Below, in pieces: positions 54,536 to 64,000 of a DNA stretch of 64,000 nt (positions are counted from its first letter, which is position 1; every line of letters begins with the position of its first letter). A program made the translations under genes and the position numbers. The notes beneath the pieces were generated by a model. That model saw only the letters and a program-made list of their open reading frames with translations. It did not search any database and was not told the origin of the DNA. Origin of the DNA: Malaya genurostris (Eukaryota; Arthropoda; Insecta; Diptera; Culicidae); contig NC_080570.1 in the NCBI RefSeq assembly GCF_030247185.1, forward strand, positions 151,789,641 through 151,853,640, in the 5' to 3' direction.

Positions 54536-54599
54536 ACATAATTGTTTTCGTGTGTTTTTATAATTCTAAGATAATCGATTAACTTTTTTTCAATTCATA

Positions 54600-54660
54600 C
54601 AATTTTTTTTTAGAAATTTGCGTAACTTAAAATTTACATAAAAAGTCGCATGAAAGGAAA
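54600..54660. repeat. Remnant of the GCGTAACTTCGG minisatellite
   Basis: AAATTTGCGTAACTTAAAAT then TTACATAAAAAGTCGCATGAAAG matches about two units of the array at 31930-33910. It lies at the right edge of the AT-rich array. Confidence 0.45.
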
Positions 54661-56640
54661 CTTCATTGTACTGCAAAAACATAGGTATTTTTTCCTAATT
54701 TTTATTTTCCCGTGTAATTTTCTAACTCTAAAAAAAGTCGCTTTTTTCTATTCAAGTTTATTTTTTTCTTGTTGACTTGTTGGCTCACTTGAGTTCTTTG
54801 AAACGTGTAAATATCTTAAGAATGGCAGCGCCAAGGAAAATAATTACTGTAAGCAAATTTTAATCAATTTGAATGATTATCAAAAATTTAGATATTTGAG
54901 CAAAAAATGAGAGTTGAGAATAAAAAAAATCCACCACCTAAGTGCATCTTATATAAGAGAAGAAGTGACAATAGAATCATTCCCATAGATTGTGACCATG
55001 CGTTGTCGTGATGAAAAATTACGCACTCGTATCCTAGGGTTTTCTATTTCAAAGCTTCAAGTGATTTTTTTTGTTTTGATTATAGATATTTTCAACTTTA
55101 GAGCATTCGCCGCTTCGGGTCAGAAAGAGTTTCTGTTGTGACCAAAATTCCATGAAATCAATGTTAGTACAGTTTTCAGTCTCCAAAGTCTGTTCCACGA
55201 AATTGATTGAAATTGATCCATTCAGCGAAACGGCATTCAAGAAATTACTGTATTGCTGTTTCCCGAATGATTTAAAACCTATAACTTGGAAAAACCTCAA
55301 TACAAAATACATAAATATTAAAAAATTAGTACCGAAACGTGCCGCTTGAGCCAAGTTGTTCTACTTCTGAGGATCCAGCAGTATTTAAAAGTTTTTGTTC
55401 GGTTTATAGAGCATTCAATCTCAGGCTGTTTACCGATTTGTACAAACTTAGCTTCAAATGAAAGATACCCTTTCTTGCAATACAAACTTATTGATTTTGA
55501 TTTGGTTTCGTCTTCCGATTCCGGAATTTCACAGCAGTAAGGGTTATATTTAAAATCACCATATAAGTTTGTTTGTGCATAGATTTGTGTGCGTCTTACT
55601 AGTAGCTTAAAAAAAAAAAACTTTGACTAACTATCCGATCCCCAACCTCCGATTCGGGAAGCAGTGATTTAAGAAAATACGAAATCAAAATTACGTTGCA
55701 TTCCCATCGAAAAAAAAATGCCAAAACCGAGATCGAGAGAAACAGACCGGACACGATGGTGAATGTATAAAACAAACTACTTAATGTGAGTCAGCGTTGA
55801 AGGAAACGACAAAAGGTAGAAGTAAATTTTGATGATGTTCATGTGTTTTTTTTTTCGACAATATTTAATGCGTTTCTCATGGCTGGGGACTGTAAATCAA
55901 TATCAACAAAAAACAAAAATATGACTTGATTTGGTGGACCAAAAGAATCATTTTATAGCCATGTGTTGGATTTTAACCGAAACGAACGATTTTATTCTGT
56001 TGGTTAACAGCTTAAACAAATACGGCGGATGAGACTTAGTCGAAAAAAAAGCAAATTTTACATTCGTGTTTGGACTTCCGAGAATGGAATTCCAAGCCGG
56101 AAATAGGCGTTAATGAATTGTGTCATAACTTTATCATGCGTGAAAGAAAAGTATCGGAAAGATCGTTCAGCCTTCTAGCTTTGATGTTGCATTCGCAATG
56201 GGAATCCCTGAGAAGATGATGGAGACATACATCCGCCTCAAGGTTGAAGTTAGGCCAAGGCGGTCTTTTAAAGCCTAAGAATTTCATTCCTTTGTAGAAT
56301 TTTACCTTCGGTTTCAACAAAATTCGATACCGATTCTTAGTTTATAGAACCATTACGACTAGCTAGTGCTACGATTCTATCGACACCAAGAATCCTTTCA
56401 GGTTGAAGCTCGAGCATACTAAATTCATACCCAAACAAAATGAACATCCTACTGATGTGGAAAAACGATGAGATGATTCAAAACATACACACAACGAGAG
56501 AGAGAAAAAAGAGAAGCTTTCGTTTGTGTTGAAGAGGTTGAATCTTATCTCAAACCATTTCGCTTGTAGAATTGATTTCATACTTTTTGGGAGGCATATT
56601 CGACATCAATTTTGACATGAACCTCACAAAAATTAAACTA
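54661..56640. other. No gene seen
   Basis: AT-rich DNA. The segment 55415-55520 (CCGATTTGTACAAACTTAGC, TTCAAATGAAAGATACCC, CCGATTCCGGAATTTC) looks like a diverged inverse of the family A interior. Frames at 55049-55354 (minus) and 56369-56581 (minus) have no family. Confidence 0.4.
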
Positions 56641-56707
56641 AAAAACCCATTTCAACCCACCTAGTGGTGTGAGGCGGCCTTTCTCATATCATTCATTTTC
56701 TCTTATA

Positions 56708-57632
56708 AAGGGTGATTTTTTAAGAGCTTGAGAACTTTTTTAAACAATAAAACGCATAAAATTTGCAAAATCTTATCGGTTCTTTATTTTAAACGTTAGA
56801 TTGGTACATGACATTTACTTTTTGAAGATAATTTCATTTAAATGTTGACCGCGGCTGCGTCTTAGGTGGTCCATTCGGAAAATCCGCTTTTTTATCGACA
56901 AATTTTGTTCAGCGATGAGGCTCATTTCTGGTTGAATGGCTACGTAAATAAGCAAAATTGCCGCATTTGGAGTGAAGAGCAACCAGAAGCCGTTCAAGAA
57001 CTGCCCATGCATCCCGAAAAATGCACTGTTTGGTGTGGTTTGTACGCTGGTGGAATCATTGGACCGTATTTTTTCAAAGATGCTGTTGGACGCAACGTTA
57101 CAGTGAATGGCGATCGCTATCGTTCGATGCTAACAAACTTTTTGTTGCCAAAAATGGAAGAACTGAACTTGGTTGACATGTGGTTTCAACAAGATGGCGC
57201 TACATGCCACACAGCTCGCGATTCTATGGCCATTTTGAGGGAAAACTTCGGAGAACAATTCATCTCAAGAAATGGACCGGTAAGTTGGCCACCAAGATCA
57301 TGCGATTTGACGCCTTTAGACTATTTTTTGTGGGGCTACGTCAAGTCTAAAGTCTACAGAAATAAGCCAGTAACTATTCCAGCTTTGGAAGACAACATTT
57401 CCGAAGAAATTCGGGCTATTCCGGCCGAAATGCTCGAAAAAGTTGCCCAAAATTGGACTTTCCGAATGGACCACCTAAGACGCAGCCGCGGTCAACATTT
57501 AAATGAAATTATCTTCAAAAAGTAAATGTCATGTACCAATCTAACGTTTAAAATAAAGAACCGATGAGATTTTGCAAATTTTATGCGTTTTATTGTTTAA
57601 AAAAGTTCTCAAGCTCTTAAAAAATCACCCTT
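56708..57632 (+). mobile_element. DD41D mariner-like element with mirror-image ends
   Basis: Both ends read AAGGGTGATTTTTTAAGAGC and are flanked by TA (56706-56707; 57633-57634). The inverted identity does not stop at a normal 20-30 bp terminal repeat but runs about 178 bp (56708-56885 versus 57455-57632) with only about one internal mismatch seen. It includes the last 25 or so codons of the transposase gene in antisense on the left side. The original 5' untranslated region and the coding region for the DNA-binding domain are missing. Confidence 0.9.
56884..57525 (+). pseudogene. DD41D transposase, catalytic domain only
   Basis: Open without a lesion to the natural stop (LRRSRGQHLNEIIFKK). 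Begins at the inverted-repeat junction, then NPLFYRQILFSDEAHFWLNG (first Asp), VNKQNCRIW, WCGLYAGGIIGPYFFKDAVG, MWFQQDGATCHTARDSMAIL (second Asp) and WPPRSCDLTPLDYFLWGYVK (third Asp, 41 residues after the second). The N-terminal paired-type helix-turn-helix half is absent, and there is no in-frame ATG before the catalytic core (the open frame upstream uses antisense terminal sequence). The DD41D spacing places it near the rosa group of mariners. It should be unable to bind its ends, though the ends themselves could be mobilised by a related enzyme. Confidence 0.9.
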
Positions 57633-58654
57633 TATATTACAGCACAAATTTCTCGAAATACTACAATTTAAATACGTTTAGAAAGAGTACACTAATTAAA
57701 CCTACAAATTTTTTTAAGATTTATAAGGATTTAGCAAATTATTTATGGGACTATCAATGGTATATTTGGTTACAGAGTCTCATGGTCTGCAAACTAGAGA
57801 AACTCACTAGCCAATATAAAGAGGTAGTTTATGAACAAAGTATTCCTGAAATTGACTTTTTAACACTAAGCATCCTATCTCCGGAACCAGGAGCTTGACC
57901 CGAATAAAAATTAGAATATTCTTATGGTATCTAAAGACCTTTTAGTGGAATCTAAGATGGTGAAAATCGGTTCAGCCATCTCCGAGAAAAGTGAGTGACA
58001 TTATTTTCCCATTTAGGGTGCATATCACCCTGTAACTCCGGAACCGGGAGTCGGATCCACATGACATTCAGGAACTTTGCATGGGACCATAAGACCTTTC
58101 ATTTGAGAAAATAGGTTCAGCCATCTCCAAGCAAAGCGAGTGACAATATATGTCATACATTCACAAATACTGACATTTGTTCAGTTCGTCGAGGTGAGTC
58201 GAATGGTATATGACACTCGACCCTCTGGGCTTCAGTTCAAAAGTAAGTTTTCACGGTAATCGTATAGCCTTTCTATATGAGAAAGGCAAAAAGTCGAGAA
58301 CAGAATACAGCAGAAATGAGAATTTGCGAAAAAGCGGTTGGGTAGTTTCATAGGCTTAACCGAATTCACGAGTATTCGAATAAATGGCTATTTAGGGAGA
58401 ACGTTTTTCAATGTTTCAACATGTAAATTTGGCTGAGACACTTATTTAAATCACTTTTTTTTAATTCAGTCGTTTTGTCTTATGAATTGTGTCCATGTGA
58501 AATTGAATGGTCTTGTCAAGTTTTTTTTTTTTTTATTTTTTTTTTTATTTTTTTTTTTTTTTTTAAATAACTATTTATTGGAATATGAGTTAAAATTAAA
58601 TTATTAAGATTTAAATTGGGTGTTCAGCCACAAGTGGTGACTTTTCAGCCCTGT

Positions 58655-58808
<154 letters not shown>

Positions 58809-58928
58809 TTGGTTATTACCATGAAGACATCATTTGCTTCCGCAATTCTGAGATTTTTGTGTAGGGAAAATTCTAAACCTACTTGTATTGTGTAATGGGG
58901 AAAAGGAACTTATATACTAACTTACTAA

Positions 58929-61583
58929 CTAATACAGAGAGCGAATCGATTCAATTGAAGATTGCATCGATTTTTGTCGGAATTTGCTTATAATATTATG
59001 TGACATTACATCTAATGGTTCTATATTTGTGAGTCTGTGTAACTCATTTGTACTAAACCAGGGAGGACGCTTCAGAATCATTTTCAGAATTTTATTCTGA
59101 ATCCTTTGAAGCGTTTTCTTCCTGGTGGAACAACAGCTTGACCAAATTGGTACCGCATAAAGCATGGCTGGTCTGAAAATTTGTTTATAAATTAACAATT
59201 TGTTTTTTAGACAGAGCTTAGAATTTCTGTTTATAAGAGGATATAAACATTTAATATATTTATTACACTTTGCCTGGATTCCTTCAATGTGATCCTTGAA
59301 AGTGAGTTTTTTGTCATACGTTAAACCTAAGTATTTAGCTTGATCAGACCATGTCAATTCCAAGCCATTCAATTTGAGAATGTGATTATTGTTTGGTTTT
59401 AGAAAAGAAGCTCTTGGCTTGTGAGGAAAGATAATTAATTGCGTTTTTGCTGCATTTGGTTTAATTTTCCATTTTGACAGATAATCACTGAAAATATTTA
59501 AACTTCTTTGTAGGCGACTGCAGATCACTCTTAGATTTCTACCTGTGGCTAACAGACTTGTGTCGTCACAGAATAGCGATTTCTGACAACCAACGGGTAG
59601 ATTTGGAAGATCAGAAGTGAAAATATTATTCAAGATTGGAGCTACACTCGAACCCTGCGGAACACCGGCTCGTACGGGTAGCAATTCAGATTTACAATTC
59701 TGATAGCTAACCTGAAGAGTACGATCAGTTAAATAATTTTGAATCATTTTGATCAAATAAATAGGAAACTGGAAATCAGACATTTTTGCTATTAAACCTT
59801 TGTGCCAAACACTGTCGAATGCTTTTTCTATGTCTAGAAAAGCAACTCCAGTGGATAACCCAGAAGATTTATTTGATTTTATCATGTTCGTTACTCTGAC
59901 AAGTTGATGAGTAGTTGAATGTTCATGACGAAATCCAAACTGCTCTGGTAAAAAAATTGAATTCTCATTTATATGAGTCATCATTCTTAACAAGATAATT
60001 TTTTCAAAAAGTTTACTGATAGAAGAAAGTAAACTAATTGGGCGATAACTTGATGTTTCTGCTGGGTTTTTATCAGGTTTTAGGATAGGAATTACTTTAG
60101 CGTTTTTCCATCTTTTTGGGAAGTAAGCTAATGAAAAACACTTGTTGAAAATTTTAACCAGGAGTCTCAAGGCAACATCGGGAAGATTTTTAATAAGAAT
60201 ATTAAAAATTCCATCATTACCAGGAGCCTTCATGTTTTTGAGTTTCCTAATAATTGATTTAATTTCATCAAAATTCGTCTCAATAATGTCATCGTGTGAT
60301 AACACTTGGGTTGAAATATGATCATACTTCAGTGAGACTTCATTTTCAATAGGACTCACAACGTTTAAATTAAAATTGTGGACACTCTCGAACTGCTGAG
60401 CAAGTTTTTGAGCTTTTTCACCATTTGTAAGAAGTATTTGATTTCCTTCCTTGAGAGCAGGAATTGGTTTCTGAGGTTTCTTAAGAACCTTAGAAAGTTT
60501 CCAGAAAGGTTTAGAATATGGTTTAATTTGTTCAACTTCTTTAGCGAAATTTTCATTTCGCAAAAGAGTAAATCTATGTTTAATTTCTTTTTGTAAATCC
60601 TTAACTATGTTTTTCATAGCAGGATCACGAGAACGTTGATATTGTCGTCGACGAACATTCTTCAACCGAATGAGCAGTTGAAGATTGTCATCTATGATAG
60701 GAGAATTTAATTTAGTTTGAGCTTTGGGAACTGAAAGATTTCTAGCTTCGATAATATAATGATTCAAATTATCAATTGCTGTGTCGATATCCGCAGAATT
60801 TTCTAAAATAGTTTCATGATCCACATGATTTTCAATGTGAGATCTGTAATCCAACCAATTAGCTCTATGATAGTTGAAAATAGAACTAATTGGATTAATT
60901 ATAGCTTCGTTGGAAAGTCTGAATGTTACAGGAAGATGATCTGAGTCAAAATCAGCATGAGTAATCGGTTCACTACAAATGTGACTTTGATCTGTTAGAA
61001 CCAGATCAATTGTAGACGGGTTTTTCACGGAAGAGAAACAAGTAGGATTACTGGGATGAAGAACTGTAAAGTAACCAGCTGAGAGTTGATTATGAAGTAT
61101 TTTACCATTACTGTTATTTTGCCTACAATTCCACTGGACATGCTTAGCATTTAAGTCCCCTATTACGAAAAATTTCGATCGATATCTTGTAAGTTTTTGC
61201 AAATCGCCTTTAAAGAAATTTAATTGTTCGCCGGTGCATTGGAATGGCAAATATGCTCCAGCGATGAAATAAATTCCATGAATGGTTTCAACTTCGATTC
61301 CCAAGCTTTCAATAACTTTAGTATTGAAAGAAGGTAAAATTCGATGTTTAATTTGCCGTTGGACAAAAATGGCAACTCCACCATCAATTCCAGTAAACCT
61401 GTCAAATCGATGAACCACATAATGTGGATTACTTTTCAATTTTACATTTGGTTTAAGAAAAGTTTCTGTCACAATGGCAATATGAATTTTGTGAACTTTG
61501 AGAAAATTATAAAATTCATCTTCACTCGATTTCAAAGATCGAGCATTCCAATTTAAAATATTCAAATAATTATTTAACATCAC
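58929..61583 (-). CDS. Jockey-like ORF2: endonuclease-reverse transcriptase
   Basis: 884 residues from MMLNNYLNILNWNARSLKSS. Endonuclease (about 1-225): NWNARSL, TETFLKPN, GVAIFVQR, VIGDLNAKHVQWNC, STIDLVLTDQS and SDHLPVTF, all catalytic positions present. RT (about 440-720): MKAPGNDGIFNILIKNLPD, WKNAKVIPILKPDKNP, SYRPISLLSSISKLFEKIIL, FGFRHEHSTTHQLVRV, AFLDIEKAFDSVWHKGLI (motif A), AGVPQGSSVAPILNNIF (B) and SLFCDDTSLLA (C). The C box is FCDD where FADD is usual; both Asps are kept. The C-terminal part has YLGLTYDKKLTFKDHI and TRKKTLQRIQNKILKMIL. Starts 14 nt inside the end of ORF1 in another frame, the usual coupled arrangement. No lesion. Confidence 0.95.
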   Translation of the reverse strand: MMLNNYLNILNWNARSLKSSEDEFYNFLKVHKIHIAIVTETFLKPNVKLKSNPHYVVHRFDRFTGIDGGVAIFVQRQIKHRILPSFNTKVIESLGIEVETIHGIYFIAGAYLPFQCTGEQLNFFKGDLQKLTRYRSKFFVIGDLNAKHVQWNCRQNNSNGKILHNQLSAGYFTVLHPSNPTCFSSVKNPSTIDLVLTDQSHICSEPITHADFDSDHLPVTFRLSNEAIINPISSIFNYHRANWLDYRSHIENHVDHETILENSADIDTAIDNLNHYIIEARNLSVPKAQTKLNSPIIDDNLQLLIRLKNVRRRQYQRSRDPAMKNIVKDLQKEIKHRFTLLRNENFAKEVEQIKPYSKPFWKLSKVLKKPQKPIPALKEGNQILLTNGEKAQKLAQQFESVHNFNLNVVSPIENEVSLKYDHISTQVLSHDDIIETNFDEIKSIIRKLKNMKAPGNDGIFNILIKNLPDVALRLLVKIFNKCFSLAYFPKRWKNAKVIPILKPDKNPAETSSYRPISLLSSISKLFEKIILLRMMTHINENSIFLPEQFGFRHEHSTTHQLVRVTNMIKSNKSSGLSTGVAFLDIEKAFDSVWHKGLIAKMSDFQFPIYLIKMIQNYLTDRTLQVSYQNCKSELLPVRAGVPQGSSVAPILNNIFTSDLPNLPVGCQKSLFCDDTSLLATGRNLRVICSRLQRSLNIFSDYLSKWKIKPNAAKTQLIIFPHKPRASFLKPNNNHILKLNGLELTWSDQAKYLGLTYDKKLTFKDHIEGIQAKCNKYIKCLYPLINRNSKLCLKNKLLIYKQIFRPAMLYAVPIWSSCCSTRKKTLQRIQNKILKMILKRPPWFSTNELHRLTNIEPLDVMSHNIISKFRQKSMQSSIESIRSLY

Positions 61584-63060
61584 TGTTAAATTTTAAATTC
61601 ATTATAATATTATTTGCAAATTTCCATCCGATTTGAAATGCTTCAAAAAGTGATGAAGTCGAATTCATTTGGATGATCATTTGAAAAAGTTGATCTTGTA
61701 GGTAGATCATTTTATTTTCAGTTATATCGCCTAAATCGACTTCATTTAAAGAAGCGAATGGCATTGAAGGAATATTTGTAGGTAGACTGCCATTAGAAGA
61801 AGATGATTTGGCCGGTCTACCTATTAATAAATTGTTTTCGTTAGAAGAAGAACTGCAAGGCGGTCCTGTGTTTTGATTATTTACATTAGAAGAAATAGGA
61901 GATAGATTTCTACCTAATATACCAGCATAACTGACATTAGAAGAAGATGATGACGAGGTCGATCTACCTGTCAATAAATTGTTTTCGTTAGAAGACGAAT
62001 TGGCAGGTGCCTTAGAAGAATTTTCAGGTATGTTCTGTAAATTTAAGGTCGTTGATTTGACTTGTTGTCTAAGCGAACGAGCGTTTAAAATTTTTTCCCT
62101 GACAGGACATTTCAAATAATTGGATTTATGATTTCCATTGCAATTTGAACATGAAAATTTATCAGTGGTTTCATTCATTGGACAAACGTCTTTCGAATGC
62201 GATTTACCACAATTCAAACACCGTATATCCATATGACAATTTTTGGTTCCATGACCGAAGCCTTGGCAACGACGACATTGCGTTAAGTTAGCAATACGAT
62301 TATGCCGTTTATAATGTTCCCAATGAATTTTAATGTGGGAAATGAAACGTACTTTTTCTAAAGTTTTCAAATTGTTTACATCACTTCGATTGAAGTGTAT
62401 TAGGTAAAGTTCATGGGAAATTCCAGAGCGTGGTTTAGAAGTACCATTCGCTCTTTTTTTCATAAGTATTACTTGGGAAGGGGCAAAACCAAGCAATTCT
62501 TTTAGTTCATTTTTAATTTCATCAATACTTTGATCATTTGATAATCCTTTCAAGACAGCCTTGAAGGGTCTGTCTGATTTTATATCATATGAATAAAATT
62601 TATGAAGTTTTTCGGACAAATATCGAATAAGACTTTCGTAATCTTCCAATCCATCCACCAAGACTCGACATTCTCCTCTTCGTCCGATTTGAAATGAGAC
62701 TTTTACTTCCGGGAGAAAAGTAGAAAGCTCAGTACGGAATGCTTTGAAGTCGGAAATCATCACCGTCACTGGTGGCATAGATTGATGTTTCTTCCCAGAA
62801 CGACAAGCGTCCATTTTGGGAATTTTTGAAGAATTTTCTTCTATGTCGCTACAATCGGATTCAGGAAGAATCTCGTAAATATTGTTAGACGGCATAGGAT
62901 CAACGGAAGGGAAATCCGTCCGTTGTCTTTTATTTTTACATTCAGATTCTATAAGATCGTGAAAGTTATTAGAAAAATGTTGAATAACGGATTGTGATTT
63001 ATTCCGTATTGAATTATTTTTAGCCTTAGGCTTGTTGCCTTTCCGGTTGGACGCAGGCAT
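61570..63060 (-). CDS. Jockey-like ORF1: nucleic-acid-binding Gag-like protein
   Basis: 496 residues from MPASNRKGNKPKAKNNSIRN. A basic N-terminus is followed by a central RNA-binding-like region (about 95-250: PVTVMISDFKAFRTEL, DRPFKAVLKGLSNDQSIDEI, GISHELYLIHFNRSDVNNLK), typical of the PRE/C2HC region of jockey Gags. Then come three zinc knuckles at about 260-320: CRRCQGFGHGTKNC (CX2CX4HX4C), CLNCGKSHSKDVC (CX2CX3HX4C) and CSNCNGNHKSNYLKC (CX2CX3HX6C). The C-terminal third is Ser/Asn-rich with two repeats of SSNENNLLxGRxxxSSSS. ORF1 proteins of this clade bind the element RNA and form the particle with ORF2. No stop or frameshift. Confidence 0.94.
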   Translation of the reverse strand: MPASNRKGNKPKAKNNSIRNKSQSVIQHFSNNFHDLIESECKNKRQRTDFPSVDPMPSNNIYEILPESDCSDIEENSSKIPKMDACRSGKKHQSMPPVTVMISDFKAFRTELSTFLPEVKVSFQIGRRGECRVLVDGLEDYESLIRYLSEKLHKFYSYDIKSDRPFKAVLKGLSNDQSIDEIKNELKELLGFAPSQVILMKKRANGTSKPRSGISHELYLIHFNRSDVNNLKTLEKVRFISHIKIHWEHYKRHNRIANLTQCRRCQGFGHGTKNCHMDIRCLNCGKSHSKDVCPMNETTDKFSCSNCNGNHKSNYLKCPVREKILNARSLRQQVKSTTLNLQNIPENSSKAPANSSSNENNLLTGRSTSSSSSSNVSYAGILGRNLSPISSNVNNQNTGPPCSSSSNENNLLIGRPAKSSSSNGSLPTNIPSMPFASLNEVDLGDITENKMIYLQDQLFQMIIQMNSTSSLFEAFQIGWKFANNIIMNLKFNSDVK

Positions 63061-63357
63061 TTTTGAAATTAATGAAATTTTAAATTAAATTAACTAGGCT
63101 AAATTAGTCTTCGATTAGACTCCTAGCTAGCCTTAAAAAAGGCTGATTAATTTCTTAGTCACTCTAATATCACTCTTTGTATCACTTAGTCACTCTAATA
63201 TCACTCTTTGTATCACTTAGTCACTTAGTTAGTGATTCAGGTAGCCTTGAAAAAGACTGAAGCCTTGAATCAATGAAACTCTAGGTAGCCAGAAAAAAAA
63301 TTCCAGGAGCCAAGAGCTATACGCGTGCGGTGCGAACGACTGTTCAACACCGACTTG
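63061..63357 (-). promoter_or_regulatory. 5' leader and probable internal promoter of the jockey-like element
   Basis: About 300 bp between the target duplication and the ORF1 start. The minus strand begins near CAAGTCGGTGTTGAACAGTC GTTCGCACCGCACGCG. Elements of this clade carry an internal RNA polymerase II promoter at the extreme 5' end, which is why full-length copies stay transcribable; the motif here is not proven. Two tandem copies of TCACTCTAATATCACTCTTTG (plus strand, 63158-63215) form a roughly 34-bp direct repeat. Confidence 0.5.
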
Positions 63358-63373
63358 GGTCTTGTCAAGTTTT

Positions 63374-64000
63374 GTCTAGTCTTGTCTAGACTTGTCTAGT
63401 CTTGTCGAGTCTTTTCTAGTCTTGTCGAGTCTTGTCTAGTCTTGTCTAGTCTTGTCTAGTCTTGTCTAGTCTTGTCTAGTCTTGTCTAGTCTTGTCTAGT
63501 CTTGTCTAGTCTTGTCTAGTCTTGTCTAGTCTTGTCTAGTCTTGTCTAGTCTTGTCTAGTCTTGTCTAGTCTTGTCTAGTCTTGTCTAGTCTTGTCTAGT
63601 CTTGTCTAGTCTTGTCTAGTCTTGTCTAGTCTTGTCTAGTCTTGTCTAGTCTTGTCTAGTCTTGTCTAGTCTTGTCTAGTCTTGTCTAGTCTTGTCTAGT
63701 CTTGTCTAGTCTTGTCTAGTCTTGTCTAGTCTTGTCTAGTCTTGTCTAGTCTTGTCTAGTCTTGTCTAGTCTTGTCTAGTCTTGTCTAGTCTTGTCTAGT
63801 CTTGTCTAGTCTTGTCTAGTCTTGTCTAGTCTTGTCTAGTCTTGTCTATTCTTGTCTAGTCTTGTCTAGTCTTGTCTAGTCTTGTCTAGTCTTGTCTAGT
63901 CTTGTCTAGTCTTGTCTAGTCTTGTCTAGTCTTGTCTAGTCTTGTCTAGTCTTGTCTAGTCTTGTCTAGTCTTGTCTAGTCTTGTCTAGTCTTGTCTAGT
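63374..64000. repeat. (CTTGTCTAGT)n decamer array, runs off the window
   Basis: More than 60 units of CTTGTCTAGT. The first 50 bp have variants (CTTGTCTAGA, CTTGTCGAGT, CTTTTCTAGT) and one unit near 63841 reads CTTGTCTATT; the rest looks perfect. The target duplication of the neighbouring retrotransposon (GGTCTTGTCAAGTTTT) is almost a unit itself, so the retrotransposon entered the edge of the array or its seed. Confidence 0.95.

Larger units (their letters stand above)
56645..58293 (+). mobile_element. Family A repeat with a nested DD41D element
   Basis: Left end ACCCATTTCAACCCACCTAG then TGGTGTGAGGCGGCCTTTCTC; right end TAGCCTTTCTATATGAGAAAG GC. The interior after 57635 contains two of the usual internal units (ATCTCCGGAACCAGGAGC; AACTCCGGAACCGGGAGTCGG) and GTCGAGGTGAGTCGAATGGTA. 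The DD41D element at 56708-57632 is inserted close to its left end at a TA. Confidence 0.85.

Noticed and set aside
63374..64000. Telomeric repeat
   Set aside because: The decamer CTTGTCTAGT does not resemble the TTAGG arthropod repeat or dipteran telomeric retroelements, and an ordinary retrotransposon with target duplication adjoins it.

Overview
The window looks like an AT-rich, repeat-dominated dipteran chromosome segment, most likely from a culicine mosquito. The reasons are one intron-containing gene for a TAK1-type kinase, mosquito-type DD37E and DD41D IS630-Tc1-mariner transposons, jockey-like non-LTR retrotransposons, palindromic MITEs and tRNA-derived SINE heads. The species cannot be fixed from sequence alone. 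I see no prokaryotic operon, CRISPR array or rRNA gene.

Only one host gene is well supported: the 5' part of a TAK1 (MAP3K7) orthologue, with five exons between 12133 and 13776. All kinase motifs are intact. The fifth exon ends at a consensus GTAAGT donor, and I do not find the conserved C-terminal TAB-binding exon downstream, so the gene probably continues across a very large intron filled with transposons, or the end has been lost. A TATCGATA (DRE-like) box lies about 240 bp upstream of the start codon.

Layout. 1-11 kb: decayed non-LTR and transposon fragments, three palindromic MITEs and a large inverted repeat. 11.6-13.8 kb: promoter region and TAK1 exons. 14-24 kb: a mariner relic, a complete but dead DD37E element, three copies of a roughly 0.7-0.9 kb dispersed repeat, and a repeat copy with three near-identical 329-bp tandem units. 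24-31.5 kb: single-copy-looking DNA with GC-rich islands, plus mariner, DD37E and non-LTR relics. 31.9-33.9 kb: a 2-kb degenerate minisatellite. 34-43 kb: a 263-bp tandem repeat flanked by a 12-bp direct repeat, non-LTR, mariner and DD41D relics, and a 1.9-kb CAGGG-ended DNA element with a 6-bp target duplication. 43.3-54.5 kb: an AT-rich higher-order array holding a four-level nest (DNA element > non-LTR > mariner > non-LTR). 56.6-58.3 kb: a repeat copy holding a DD41D element whose 5' end has been replaced by an inverted copy of its 3' end. 58.5-63.4 kb: a full-length, two-ORF jockey-like retrotransposon with a 12-16 bp target duplication, apparently young. 63.4-64 kb: a decamer array (CTTGTCTAGT)n running off the window.

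The transposons do not form a joint pathway, but their nesting gives a relative chronology: the AT-rich array and the dispersed repeats are older, CAGGG-ended and CCTTTCTCATAT-ended elements entered them, then mariners entered those. The intact non-LTR elements (45.9-49.05 kb and 58.5-63.4 kb) are the youngest layer and the only ones with long uninterrupted reading frames.
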